Of a DNA stretch of 64,000 nucleotides, positions 34,752-46,180 are shown piece after piece (the first letter of the stretch is position 1; every line of letters begins with the position of its first letter). A program made the translations under genes and the position numbers. The stretch lies in the NCBI GenBank assembly GCA_021186555.1, contig JAJKFL010000003.1, forward strand, positions 33,902,908 to 33,966,907, in the 5' to 3' direction. The notes under the pieces were generated by a model. The model did not search any database and was not told the DNA's origin. It saw nothing but the letters and a program-made list of their open reading frames with translations. This stretch comes from Reticulitermes speratus (lineage: Eukaryota; Arthropoda; Insecta; Blattodea; Rhinotermitidae).

Positions 34752-36337
34752 GTGGAATTTCAATTCAGGATGGGCTATAAACAACTTTAGATGTTATGGG
34801 TTTCCGGCGGGGGTGTCCAGTGGGGGCTCATTTCCACCCACTCGGCAGCACTCCTGCCCCGCACCCCCTACTTCAAGCTCCTGTTCCCTCTCTTCACCCT
34901 TCATGGCACTATTTCTCTCCTCACTCCGGATGAGTGATGACGTATGAGGTAGGCTAGCTGGCTTCAACCCCGCCATTACTACACTTCTGGAAAAAATTAA
35001 ATTTGAAACGTACGTGAGTTTGATGAAATTATAAAGTAATATCACTCAAAAGTTATTTTTCAAAAATGTAGATCGAATGGAAAGTTTTACTCTCAACAGG
35101 AACGCTCAGGCCATGTGAAAATAAGAGTAATTAATTCTGTTGATTACGGTTTTTGATCAGTATTTTTGGAACGAGTAATAGTGGCAGAATGTATTGATCT
35201 ACTGAGTTAAGGGGGGTGAAATGAAATACTGAACTGTAAGTAAAAGCATAAAGCACCGAGTGCCATGGCCTGGTATTTACTCTGCCTTGCACTGGCCCGG
35301 GATGTCCTCCTCTTGTCTCTGTGTGAAAATAATCCCACACAAATAGATGTGGTTTGTAGGAGGGGCGTCCGCAGAAACATGTGGACTTCGCAACACTGGA
35401 ACCATTCACATAAAATGGCCAGTGCATTAGAATTTTAAAATTTTTGTCGTCCTTTTTTTTTTTGTCCTATTTGGGTTGTTGGAAACTGTGATTTTTATCT
35501 TTATTTTGTTGTATGTTTATGGAAATGCGAATTTATGAATCGTGGCTATAAATTCTGATAGCATATTTCATAATACTAGATTATTCATGTTGGCTCTTTT
35601 CTGAGTGTTAACAATTACGAAAAAGTTTTATGTGGCTTCGGGCAGTATTAAAATTTACGAAAAGGACATACATATGTCGTTTGGAAGAAAAACTTAAATT
35701 GTTAATGGCCTTATCACACAATGAAGGTAATAAATTGAGACTGCTGTGTCGTCCGCTTGTCAATACATGCTGATGTGTCCACATAGTTCTTATCTACTCT
35801 CATCTGTATTAGAGTGTTTCCATCAGTAGGTCTTAGCATCCCTGAGGTGTCGCGTGTTCTCGTTGTATGTTCGTTCATCCCAACATTCTTTACGTTTTAG
35901 TTCACACCTGATTTCCTTCCTGTCGCTGTTTATGTTACGTTTACTGTTATCTTAGTGTCCTTATGAATCTATTTGACTTCCAGTCAGTATGTCTGAAGAT
36001 GAGAATGCTAATGATGATGATGATGATAATAATAACGGAAAATACTAATGTAAAAGTAAAAAGCATTTAACAAGGGTAAGGAACATTACATGTGCCATAA
36101 ATTGTAACTATAGAATAGCTGAAACACTGTATACCATAGAAACATGTTTTGTTTTAGTTATATAATTGTAAATACCCTGCATATAGGTGATTATTAATAA
36201 TAATAATAATAATAACTAAAACTAAATAATACTATAGTATAAAAACGAAGTTTCATGGTTACCTGTCATTAAACACTATTCAAAACATTTCCATCCACCT
36301 CCAGCTCTCAAAACTTCCTTCACAAAATCTCCCTCTG
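33212..36337. other. intron, AT palindromes and microsatellites
   Basis: TAAT/TTAATTA-rich stretch at about 33258-33325; (CA)n then (TA)n at about 34701-34750; a GC-rich patch at about 34800-34980 whose minus frame stays open but which I cannot identify; GATGAT and AAT microsatellites at about 36012-36034 and 36192-36214. No gene seen. Confidence 0.4.
34701..34750 (+). repeat. (CA)n(TA)n microsatellite
   Basis: ACACAC run with one slip, passing directly into TATATA. Confidence 0.9.
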
Positions 36338-36622
36338 GTTGAGGCACTGTGTTACAAGCCGGAAGGTCGCGGGTTCGATTCCCGATGGTGTCATTGGAAT
36401 TTTTCATTGACATAATCCTTTCGGTCGTACTGTGGCCCTGGGGTCGACTCAGCCTCGAAGAGAAATGAGTACCAGGAATATTTCCTGGGGGGTAAAGGCG
36501 GCCGGTGCGTAGGGCTGACAACCTTACCACCTTCATGTGCCGATTTTCTAGAAATTTGGTAGCCTCAACCTCCTGGATCCCTAAGGGCCTGTCGAGGCCC
36601 GTACAGGGATTGCTTTACCTTA
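36338..36622 (+). mobile_element. SINE-C, copy 1
   Basis: tRNA-like head GGTTGAGGCACTGTGTTACA with B-box CGGGTTCGATTCCCGATGG. The body has GGAATTTTTCATTGACATAA, CGACTCAGCCTC, GAGTACCAGGAAT, GGGGGGTAAAGGCGGCCGG, GGGCTGACAACC and TCATGTGCCGATT. It ends GATTGCTTTACCTTAAC. Closely matched by the copy at 39373-39650. Confidence 0.92.
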
Positions 36623-36752
36623 ACATTAAGAAACCCTACATTTTCCCATAGAGTGTACTTGTAGGTTTCATATGATACTAAAAATGAAGGGCACTTTTTG
36701 CCCCCGAAACTGGTCTTCGTAAGACATGGTGTGTATGGTGGTACATACTCAG

Positions 36753-37297
36753 TTTTTAGGCGCGTTCGCAAAATTGCGAAAAGTGACTATTAGGCGCTTT
36801 TCCAAAATTTCTAAAAGTAACTATTAGCTTCGTCATGTCTATCTCTCCATCCGTCCGAATCGAACTCGGTTCCCACTGAACGGATTTTCATGAAAGTTTA
36901 TATTTGAGTATTTCTCGAAAATCCGTTGAGAAAATTCAATTGTCATTAAAATCTGATAGGAATAACGTGTATTTCACATGAAGTCCTGTGTGCATGCATG
37001 GTAATATCTCGCTGAATTCTTCTTAGAGTAAGAAATGTTTTAGACAAATATTTGAGAGAAAATCAAAACACATAATTTATATTCAATAACTTTCCGAAAG
37101 TCGTGCCTTTTATGAGATAATGGTGGAGCCAGACAGGCCACAGATGACAATATAATACGGCACATGCGCTTTGCATGCCGGATAACTAAGGCTACAGACA
37201 CACTCAGAATATGTAATATTTACTGCTTTTCCACGGCAACGATGGTTACGGGAACGCGCCTCAATATTACATTATGCGTACATTGCCTGTCTTGTTA
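36753..37297 (+). repeat. unclassified interspersed repeat E, copy 1
   Basis: About 545 bp, aligned over its length with 42798-43339. Shared blocks include TTTTTAGGCGC, AAATTGCGAAAAGTGACT, TCGTCATGTCT, CACTGAACGGATTTTCATG, TCAAAACACATAATTTAT, CTTTTATGAGATAATG, GCCAGACAGGCCACA, GGATAACTAAGGCT, TGCTTTTCCACGGCAA and GCCTGTCTTGTTA. The first 35 bp are partly duplicated in this copy. No terminal inverted repeats or coding seen, so the class is unknown. Confidence 0.85.
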
Positions 37298-39372
37298 TAT
37301 GTAGTTTAGATAATTTTCACACTTCAAAGGGCTATTGTAAAATATTCGAGCATTTACTGGAATCCGTGTTATTGGCATTTTAAGGAAGTTAATTTTTGCC
37401 AAAGCAGTTTTGATTGATTTCCTTAAGAACACGACCCTTTTGTGTTCTTACATGTTAGCAGTGACTAGCACTCGGATTCTTCTACCAGAGAGCTAAGATC
37501 TAGTAATGTGTTCTAGGTAATTCAATAACATTAAACGTGATGTAAAGTGGCTTTATTGGCCAGTGAGCCACATAGTCACGTTTGCTTGTAGGTCTTAAGT
37601 TCAGTGAAAAAGAACAGCTCAGTTTACAAACAATAATTATTTTTAAATTATAAACCAGAAGAATTTAGCTGAAATAAAAGTTAAGCGGTTTAATTTTAAA
37701 TGTCTTTCATTTTTCTTCTCTTTTTTGTTTTTATGAATAGACTAAGACACGTACTCGAAGTAAAGAAAGAGGCAAGAACTGTGCTTCACACATCGCTTAG
37801 GGTAGGTTGTTAAAACAACGATATGCACATTTGCACGGATTTTTAAGGGCGACAGGTCTGTAGAAAGTGGGGAATAAAAGAGAGACAGAGAGAGATGTTA
37901 AAGCCGCGATAGTCTGTTGGCTATAAAATGAAGTGCCACATAAAAGCTCAATATTGCGCAGTTGCCTGGCACGCTTATGTAGGCCCTAGAGCATAGTGAT
38001 TTTCGTTGAGGTACTTCTCTTTGTTCATTCAATTTTCAAGCACCTGACTTTTATTCATCAGCTGGCTAATTCAAGCGGTATATGGAAGGGTATGTTCTGT
38101 TCATGCTACCTGTACGTCTATAGACGTGGTGCCAATAACAGCTCGTGAAGGTCGAGTGTCGTTTCTTAGCAGATACTAACAACAGACACGGTAAGTGTTT
38201 ATCCATCAGTCATACTGACTGAATATGCGTTAAAGGTTACAACAAAGACACGACAGCATTAAAGTTTAATTCCAATGGAATACATAGCGAGAAATTTCGA
38301 ATTCTCCGAATCTAGATCGAAGCATTGATTATCCAGACTGACGTGATTCGTTGTTTTTATGAGTCAGTCAAGGCAACTGCCAGGTTGGCAGGCCTGCCTT
38401 AAAATATGCCACGATCACTTCCACGTTCTTTCCAATTTATTATCCTGCTGTTTTTAGTCTAAGGTACTGAGAGAACCGTTAAATAATCAGTTACAGATAC
38501 AAATTAAGTTACATGTGAACGAAACTTCATCATCAACAAGAAGCTTAGAAAATAGGGCACTGGGATGGAATTATGATACTGAAAGAATGTAGGTGGAAAG
38601 ATTACCGAGATTGTGGTGCACGGTCTTCACGAGGAGGAGGAGGTGGAAAAGAAAGAAGATGAAGGCATAGAACACCTACAAGATGGAGAACTGGGAAAAT
38701 GCATAACAATATCGAATTTTGGACGATGGAAAATTGGAGAACATTAAAATATTTTATTCTTATGGTGTAAATTAATAAGATTCAGGGCCTGCTTGAAGTG
38801 TATTTTATTGTACGGGACATTTGGGCCTGTACGCAGGAAGTCATATATTGAAAGGGCTAGAAAGGGCTAGACAGGTATGGCCATTTGGACTGTAGGTGCG
38901 GTGCGGGGGTTGGGAACTGCACTTGTTTCACAAACGCAGCACTTCTGGTTGCTACAAATGTAAGCTTGGCTGGGGAAAAGTCCCACCGGTTTACATTTTC
39001 CACTGCCGTGATAATGTAATAAGGAGAACGCCGCGCTGTCGTGCTGTAAGGTTCATTGCTGTTTTATCTTTACTGCACGTTACTCATTGTTTCAAACCTC
39101 TCCTGGACAATTAGAGTTATGCAGGAAGACCTTTGTCTCACTCCACCACAATTTTCTGTACAGTCTGCCAAATTAGTATCTCGGAAATATGGCTCATCAT
39201 TGCTGTTTATGTAAATGATAACTGCATAGTCTGTTTCACGCGCATGCTGTGTTTTAACTGACACGTGTTAGGATAAGGAAACTTGATTGCGACTGAGAAG
39301 GATACTACGATTTTTTTATGAAAACAAGTAAGCCAGATTTCATGGGATTATTAAAAAATAGACCTGAAAGTT
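37298..39372. other. intron, no recognisable element
   Basis: A GAGA run at about 37880-37895 and a GGA/GGT-rich stretch at about 38632-38650. No gene or repeat family recognised. Confidence 0.4.
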
Positions 39373-39650
39373 GGTTGAGGCACTGCGCTACAAGCCGGAA
39401 GGTCGCGGGTTCGATTCCCGATGGCGTCACTGGAATTTTTCATTGACATAATCGTTTCAGTCGCACTGTGGCCGACTCAGCCTCTAACAGAAATGAGTAC
39501 CAGGAATATTTCCTGGGGGGTAAAGGCGGCCGGTGCGTAGGGCTGACAACCTTACCATCTTCATGTGCCGATTGTCTAGAAACCTGGGAGCCTCAATCTC
39601 CTGGAACCCTAAGTGCCTGTCCAGGCTTAAAATGGGATTGCGTTACCTTT
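39373..39650 (+). mobile_element. SINE-C, copy 2
   Basis: GGTTGAGGCACTGCGCTACA, B-box CGGGTTCGATTCCCGATGG, then the same body as copy 1 with a short deletion after the GCACTGTGGCC block. It ends GGGATTGCGTTACC followed by TTTTATT. The two copies lie 3 kb apart in the same orientation. Confidence 0.92.
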
Positions 39651-39984
39651 TATTGTACTTGAGTTCTAGTTATGTTCACTGTTTGAAAAACAGCGTATAG
39701 GCCTAAGGTGACGAGTGGCAAATGAGAGATTTAATGAAATTAATCGTTTTGAACTTGTCTGATATTTGAATACAATGGTGAACGAAAGCATTACAACTAA
39801 TTTTAAACTTCCCATACATATCAGTACGGCAACATGAACGTGTCTTATGTAGGTCTGTCTTAATAAAAAAGCGCCATAAATGCTATTGAATAGGTAATAG
39901 TCTATGCATGTTTCTATGCTTATTCAATGTATAAATATTTATTTAATCTTTCATACACAGCCCTTTAACGTTGAATGAGTGCAG

Positions 39985-40070
39985 ATTGACGGACAGATGA
40001 ACGGACCGGCGTACGTACAGGCGAACGGACAGACAAGACGAAGCTAGTAGTCGCTTTTCGCATCTGCTTT
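39985..40070 (-). repeat. interspersed repeat E, inverted 5' fragment
   Basis: On the minus strand GCGAAAAGCGACTACTAGC, then TTCGTCTTGTCTGTCCGTTCG, matching the start of repeat E including its GTCC-rich stretch. The remainder of the element is absent. Confidence 0.65.
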
Positions 40071-40858
40071 GCAAACGTGCCAAAAATTGCCAATTTTCTT
40101 TTATGAAATTAAGAATTTCCGAGCGAATAAGTTTAACCACTAAATTATTTATAATAATGCCGGTACTTTATAAATATGGTTCTGACTATACGCATTACAG
40201 AATGTTGTTGCCTACGTGTGGTATCGTAAAGTCTGGTTCTGTTCGGGTGTCACTGAATGCGACATTATAATAATTCTCTATATAGGACAGACGTCTCTCC
40301 CTCCACTCATGCTCTCTCCTATCCCCTGCATTTGTGTGTATATACATGTACGGAATTTCGGATCTGTTTATTATGGGCAAATGATAACCGGACATTTATC
40401 CTCCCCCTCGCCCACACCTCCCATCCAAAACCCCTTTCAGTATTTTGAAGTGGTCGCAAAACCAGATGTGATTTTGTGCGGCAAACGCTTCGTAGAGAGT
40501 GGGTGGATTTTCCCTCCCTCTAATGTGTACTTCAGGCTTCCAATGACGGATTGCACTGCATCAATATTAGTGAATTAACACTGTACAGTCAGTACAGGAA
40601 TGTGATACATTATTCATTTCCTGTAATATATGAATTATGACGACGACAACTACTCGTAATTTAGAGAGAGTAATTAAAAAGAAGTGAAATTTGTCCACTT
40701 TAATTTATTAGCTGTGCAGGTCTAAGTGTTTGCTTCGTTGTATCCAGCGTAACATTCACATGTGCAGAACGCGTTTTACAAATTCGTAATCTTTCTTGCT
40801 TTCTTAGTCCTATCTTTTCTACTTACTCATCGTAATGTGTAGAGGGTTATCTTTGTAC
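40071..40858. other. intron, no recognisable element
   Basis: Holds a 120-codon open frame (40216-40578) of irregular composition with no recognised domain; I treat it as chance. Confidence 0.4.
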
Positions 40859-41200
40859 GTGATCACACTCAATGACACACACTCTGAAGGACTGCTCTGG
40901 ACGAGCGATCGACCCGTCGCAAAGACCTCTACCTGACAACACACAACACTTACAAGAGACAGACATCCATGCCCCCGGTGGGATTTTTTTTTTTTTTTTA
41001 CTAATTCCTGGGTTTTCCCCTTTGATCCATTTTTGTACTGTATTAATCCTTTTTCGTCCTTTCATGTCACTTACGGTCCACAACCGTCTTTTTACAACAC
41101 AACACAAACATCCATGCTCCCGGTGGGATTCGAACCCACGATCCCAGTAAGCGAGCAGCCGCAGACCCACGCCTTAGACCGCACGGCCACTGAGATCGGC
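40859..41200 (-). mobile_element. composite SINE-B with single internal module
   Basis: On the minus strand the SINE-B head starts at 41200 (GTGGCCGTGCGGTCTAAGGC, B-box GGGTTCGAATCCC). It is followed by the extra module (GTTTGTGTTGTGTTG, GTGACATGAAAGGACG, TGGATCAAAGGGG) and an A run (about 40987-41000 on +). The normal body ATCCCACCGGGGGCATGG then resumes, with GTAAGTGTTGTGTGTTGTC. The 3' end of the family (GGGCTGTCGAGCC) is missing. Same junctions as 32714-33211. Confidence 0.88.
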
Positions 41201-41556
41201 CGTCCTCGTTTTATGCCTACTATAATTACACCTCGTTAATCTACAATCATTGATTTCTCTTTATACCGACGAAGAAAAATGTAACCATGCAGTAACACAA
41301 ATACTGTCACGAAGTGAAACGATCTGTATCGTTCAGTATTAAGATTTTAAAGCCTAATGTTGATTAAATACAACATGAGTTATAATATTGAGAAACTGTG
41401 TCTCCTGCCGTACAGTGCACTTACGTGTTTCATGTGATTCTCACAGTAAATAGTGATTGTTTCCCTGTACAACATTAACCAGTTTGCCTTTCTAATGGAT
41501 GCACACTGTGCTCTGTGAGGTGCGGACTGAAGATATATATATATATATATAAATGA

Positions 41557-41839
41557 GCCGATCCCAGTGGCCGTGCGGTCTAAGGCGTGGGTCTGCGGCC
41601 GCTCGCTTACTAGGATCGTGGGTTCGAATCCCAGCGGGGGCATGGAAGTCTGTCTCTTGTGAGTGTTGTGTGTTGTCAGGTAGAGGTCTCGGCGACGAGC
41701 TGGTCCCTCGTCCAGAGGAGTCCTACCGACTGTGGTGTGTGTCAAATATGTGTGATCATGAAACCTCGACGAAACGAGGAGGCCCAGGCCCATATAGGGC
41801 TGTCGAGCCATACAAAAAAAAAAAAAAAAAAATATATTT
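41557..41839 (+). mobile_element. SINE-B, full length, with poly-A tail
   Basis: Head GTGGCCGTGCGGTCTAAGGC, B-box GGGTTCGAATCCC, complete standard body ending GGGCTGTCGAGCCATAC, then about 19 A. The flanking duplication TATATATAAATG (41544-41555 and 41840-41851) is perfect but partly low complexity. The long A tail and intact body indicate a young copy. Confidence 0.93.
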
Positions 41840-41851
41840 TATATATAAATG

Positions 41852-42391
41852 TGGATGAGTGCCAGTCTTAATATGGTTAAAACTAATAACCATCTGCTAC
41901 TTAATGACGTGACGCAAAATGTGAACGGCGTATTCTAACGAACATCGTTGTGTTTGAAATTGGCAGAGGAAAACGGTTTCTGGTGCTTTATGGTATTTTA
42001 ACCGCTCGTGTTTTGAGGCCTCTTTTCAGTCCTACCCCACTTTTTATTGTAATTCTCAAGGTCCGTTTGCTGTCTTCTTTTCCCTATTTGTGCTTGTTAG
42101 TGGCAATAAAAGTCTCAATGGAATAATTCTAGGCCAATAAACTTTTTTTGTTGTTGTAAAGGCTGTTGCACTGCAGAACGTGACGGCAGGAACCTTGAAA
42201 AAGTTTGCAAAATTCACGTGACCCAGTTTACCTTCGCGTGGTACTATTTTTTCTTATTGAACAAATCAGTAATTTTTGACATAAATTGTTCACATTTCCT
42301 GGTTACTGCTATTCGTAGTCGTATAAGAGTTCTGAAATTTTATTCTACAGTATTCGTGAAACTAAATTACGGAAGGTTTTTGTAAAAAATG
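41852..42391. other. intron, no recognisable element
   Basis: Nothing recognised. Confidence 0.4.
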
Positions 42392-42399
42392 GATTATAC

Positions 42400-42606
42400 C
42401 ATGGGTCTCCAACCTGTGGCCCTCCAGGTTGTGTTACGCGCCCCGCGGACGCATTTGTAAATTATATATATATATATACATACAAACAGCACATTAATTT
42501 ATGAGGTTGGATATACCACTTACTCTGATTTTTACGCGTGCGGCCCCAGCAGTCCAGCCCACAATGACGATTGCGGCCTTTTTCCCAAAAAGGTTGCACA
42601 ACCATG
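42400..42606 (+). mobile_element. hAT-like MITE, 207 bp
   Basis: Starts CATGGGTCTCCAACCTG and ends AGGTTGCACAACCATG, giving imperfect terminal inverted repeats. It is flanked by an 8-bp duplication with one mismatch, GATTATAC (42392-42399) and GATTACAC (42607-42614). It contains an internal (TA)n run at about 42463-42477. No coding. Confidence 0.82.
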
Positions 42607-42797
42607 GATTACACCATTTTCTGTGAGATTGCCCCTTTTACTTGACATTCTTATACGTGCAGGGAAAAATCCTTAAAAAGCACTGGAATTGCGGTGATAC
42701 TGTATAATAATATACGTCGAATCTGTAATATTTTAATCCTTTCCCATGCTACGCACAAAATAAGTTACCTAGAATGACTTACCATTATGGTCATTCA

Positions 42798-43339
42798 TTT
42801 TTAGGCGCCTTCGTAAAATTGCGAAAAGCGACTCTTAGCCTCGTCATGTCTGATTATCCGTCCGTCCGTCTGTCCGTCCATCCGCATGGAACAACTCGGC
42901 TCCCACTGAACGGATTTTCATGAAATTTTGTATTTAAGAATTTTTCGCAAATCTGTCGAGAAAATTGAAGTTTCATTAAAAATCTGACCAGAATAGCGGG
43001 TACTTGACATAAAGACCTATGTACATTTATAATGTCTCGCTAAATTCTTTTTAGAATGAGAAATGTTTGACAAATGTTGTAAAGAAAGTCAAAACACATA
43101 ATTTATGTTCAAAAATTTTTTTTCCGAAAGTCCTACCTTTTATGAGATAATGTGGAAAAATATAGTTTAGCCAGACAGGCCACACATGACATTATAATAT
43201 GACGCATGAGCTTTGCGTGCTGGATAACTAAGGCTGCAGACACACACTCAATATGTAATAATTATTGCTTTTCCACGGCAATAATGGTTACTGGAACGCG
43301 CCTCAGTGTTACGTTTTGACATATATGCCTGTCTTGTTA
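42798..43339 (+). repeat. unclassified interspersed repeat E, copy 2
   Basis: Full-length counterpart of 36753-37297, same orientation, with a longer GTCC/GTCT tetranucleotide stretch (about 42858-42880). It begins TTTTTAGGCGCC and ends GCCTGTCTTGTTA. Confidence 0.85.
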
Positions 43340-43767
43340 GGTATTTGTGTTCTGTGCTGAAGAAAAGGTGACCCACCATCTTTCAGCAACTACAGTCTAT
43401 TATTTATTGTGTTTCAACTATTTAATTTATAGGGCTACACATTTAATAAAACCAGACCGATTGAGTGACATTGTTGTCGCTTTCGATCAACAAGGTTTGT
43501 CCTATTGAGTGCTACTTAAATGACATCTGTTTCTAGCCCACAGATATTGCGTATCATACACTAATGGTCTTCGTAAATTTGCCATTTAATTTAATGAAAT
43601 AAATGTGGCCTAATGTGGTGATATACGCGGCCACAACAATTGAAACCTGTTGTAAATGCAAATGTTCCAGATATGGAACATAAGCAGAGGCCCAGGCGTT
43701 ACTTCCAAAAAAATGGCAACGTTACGCGGCCACTTTGTTTCGTGGCGTTCTTCTGAGATGGATGTGA

Positions 43768-44085
43768 AATGAAACCGAACGAAAGAAGTTGTATATTGTT
43801 ATTGTGTTCTTTTTTTCTTTAATTTCTGTTTATTGTGGTTTCTTGTTGCCAAAATTTGTAACTTGTACTTTTGGTGATGCTGATCTGGCGACAATCAGCC
43901 CAAGCTTTAATTACTGTGGCCGCGACTGTAGTGACCTCCTTATGCAGAACACTACTGTTAATGAATTTACGACAACCTGTGTCGTTTCGAATTTAAGAGA
44001 GAAATTAGAAAAGTGTTTGAAAGATAATTTCAGAAGCCTGGACTTTCCAAAAGATCAAGTCGTTATTTTCATAGCAGCTAAGTAG
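43768..44085 (+). other. unidentified coding-like open frame
   Basis: Frame open from 43768 to the TAG at 44083-44085, about 105 codons, without an ATG near its start; the first Met lies in LLMQN. The C-terminal half has natural-looking protein composition (EFTTTCVVSNLREKLEKCLK, then DFPKDQVVIFIAAK). A T-rich tract at about 43793-43845 precedes the AG at 43896-43897 (CAATCAG), so the 3' part could be a terminal exon, or it may be a piece of a mobile element. I do not recognise the family. Confidence 0.3.
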
Positions 44086-45985
44086 AAAGGGACACTATTC
44101 GTTCTGAACAAAATGTTCGTACCGACACGCATACAAACCGTAGACACTGGTAGATATTCTGGCAGCACTATAAATTCCTTCGCAGTATTTCTGTTTAGTG
44201 TAGAGTTGGGTTGTGCGCCATCTTAAGCTCACTTTAACTTTCCTTGGCTTCCACCGCGCACAAAGTTAAAAAAATCTGACCTGTTTGCAAGAAGACTTGT
44301 ATGTACTTGGTGACTACGGCACTGCGCGACCAAATTGGCAGACCATGCTTGGATACATTTAAGATTATTAGCTGTTACAGGAGCGACATGGGTACAGTGA
44401 ATTTCGAAAGTAAGTTGTTCGCTTTTGTTGGTCTGTAGGCACGAAAGTACAATTCTTGTTTTGAGTGTTTGTGACATTATTGCGTATTTTATCTAAAATA
44501 TTTTTTTTGTTTCATTCTGCTTCTAAATTGAAAACAGTTTGTAAATGAATTTGGATTTATATTGCGTCGAAAAAAAGGACCGAGCGAATAGGGAGAAACG
44601 AAAAACATATGAAATCGTGCGTTGTGTAATAATTTCATTTTATGACTTTATTGAATGAAACATATGGAAGCTGCGTAAAAGTATTGATGTGCGGTTGTTA
44701 TTCTTCTGTTAAGTGTGTAAACATCATCGTGTTTCAAGTTTCTGGTATTGTCTCTGTCGTTCCTATGTTACACGACAACTTTCATGTAATATATATAATA
44801 CGGGAAAGTATACAGAATAGCAGGTACTTATTTCCCCGCTGGAAACTGGCGTTGCTGTGTTAGACTGTTCTCAGTACTGTCCAATACGTTACAAATATTA
44901 CAGGAAATTCGGGTATTATGATAGGGGTAGGCAATGAGAATACGGCGGGTTTCTTCTGCATGGTAACGCAGTATTGTGGGAAGAGCCCAAGCTTTTCAAA
45001 AATTCTGAAGCGATATATGTAATGATTTATTAACGAGTCGAAGTATTGTAAAAAATTTTAAAATTATTTTTAATACAGTGCTACATGAAGATTAGTTACG
45101 TAATAAATTAGTAACAAAATGTCTTGTATATACCACAGTATTGCTACATATGTCGTGTAAAAAGTAACCTTCAGAAGAAAGAGACAAAAATATACAGAAT
45201 TATAATGTCTGTTTTCTGCACGGGTGTGAAATTTCGTCCCTCACATTAATGGAAGCGTAGTGATTGAGGGTGTTCGAGAATATGGTGCTAAGGAAGGTAC
45301 TTGGATCTAAAAAGTAACGTTTTTAAATTGCTTGATAATTACGTAGTCTTATTTCATTAATTAACTTTCGTTTATGAAGCTATTCAGAACAAATACGCGC
45401 TGTACCGTAGTTACCTCCTTTCCAGGTGCAACACGCAACGTGTTCTTACGTAACGGAAACTGAGCCCTCAGCCTCCAGTCAAACCGCATTACTAGCTTCT
45501 CATCTACGCAGTGATTGTAAATAAATCCCTGTATTGTATTGATCATAAACTAGCATTGTGTAATTAACTTTGTGTAAGAATTGTAACAATATAGCATTCC
45601 TTTCAGGAGATACAGCCGTTTGACATTAAGTATTTACGTCACAGTCACTCTGTAATCTACCCAAAGCCTTCGTCGGACAGGCAACATTCCTGCTTCACAT
45701 TCTCGCCCCGAAGGCTGGAATTCATGATATTTTTTGTTGATTTTCTCACGTTTTAGGAAAAATTCCGTGATGATGCTGCAGATTAGGAACCACATTGTCT
45801 GCTAATCATCCTATTTTTCGACGCAGTTTATTCTGAGCTGCTGTGAGCGTTGTTCAGTTAACCATTTACATTGAAGAGGGCATTGGTATATGGAACAATA
45901 GTGTTAGGATACTCGTAATTTGCCTGTTTAATTTGGACCCATTTAAAGTAGGGTCTTTAGTTAATTGTCTTTGGTGAGAAGAATT
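44086..45985. other. intron, no recognisable element
   Basis: Nothing recognised beyond AT-rich runs near 45045-45075. Confidence 0.4.
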
Positions 45986-46180
45986 CAATTCAATTCAATG
46001 GGTATTTATTAACGGGCAGATTTAACAGCACAAGTGCCAATTACACAGCCAGCACAAAAGCACAAATACAATACAAAACAGTACAAATACACAAGACAAA
46101 ACTAAGAAACAAAACAAATATTTAGTAAAACAATATAAAAGTAGTACGGGGGCAGAATCCAATACCCTGACAGAACATAG
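45986..46180 (-). repeat. possible LINE 3' untranslated end
   Basis: TTCAATTCAATTCAATG is followed by an A/C-rich, repetitive stretch (CACAAATACAATAC, ACAGTACAAATACAC). On the minus strand this would be a G/T-rich 3' UTR ending in an (AATTG)n tail, the arrangement of some LINEs. There is no coding to confirm it. Confidence 0.3.

Noticed and set aside
37880-37910. GAGAG cluster resembling a Polycomb response element
   Set aside because: Only a short GAGA run with no supporting cluster of Pho or Zeste sites that I could see; simple repeat is sufficient.
40216-40578. 120-codon + strand frame
   Set aside because: Irregular composition, no family similarity, no coding flank; most likely chance.
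41557-41645. tRNA-like sequence with good A and B boxes
   Set aside because: It is the head of SINE-B; the acceptor stem does not pair and the same head occurs in other copies, so not a functional tRNA gene.
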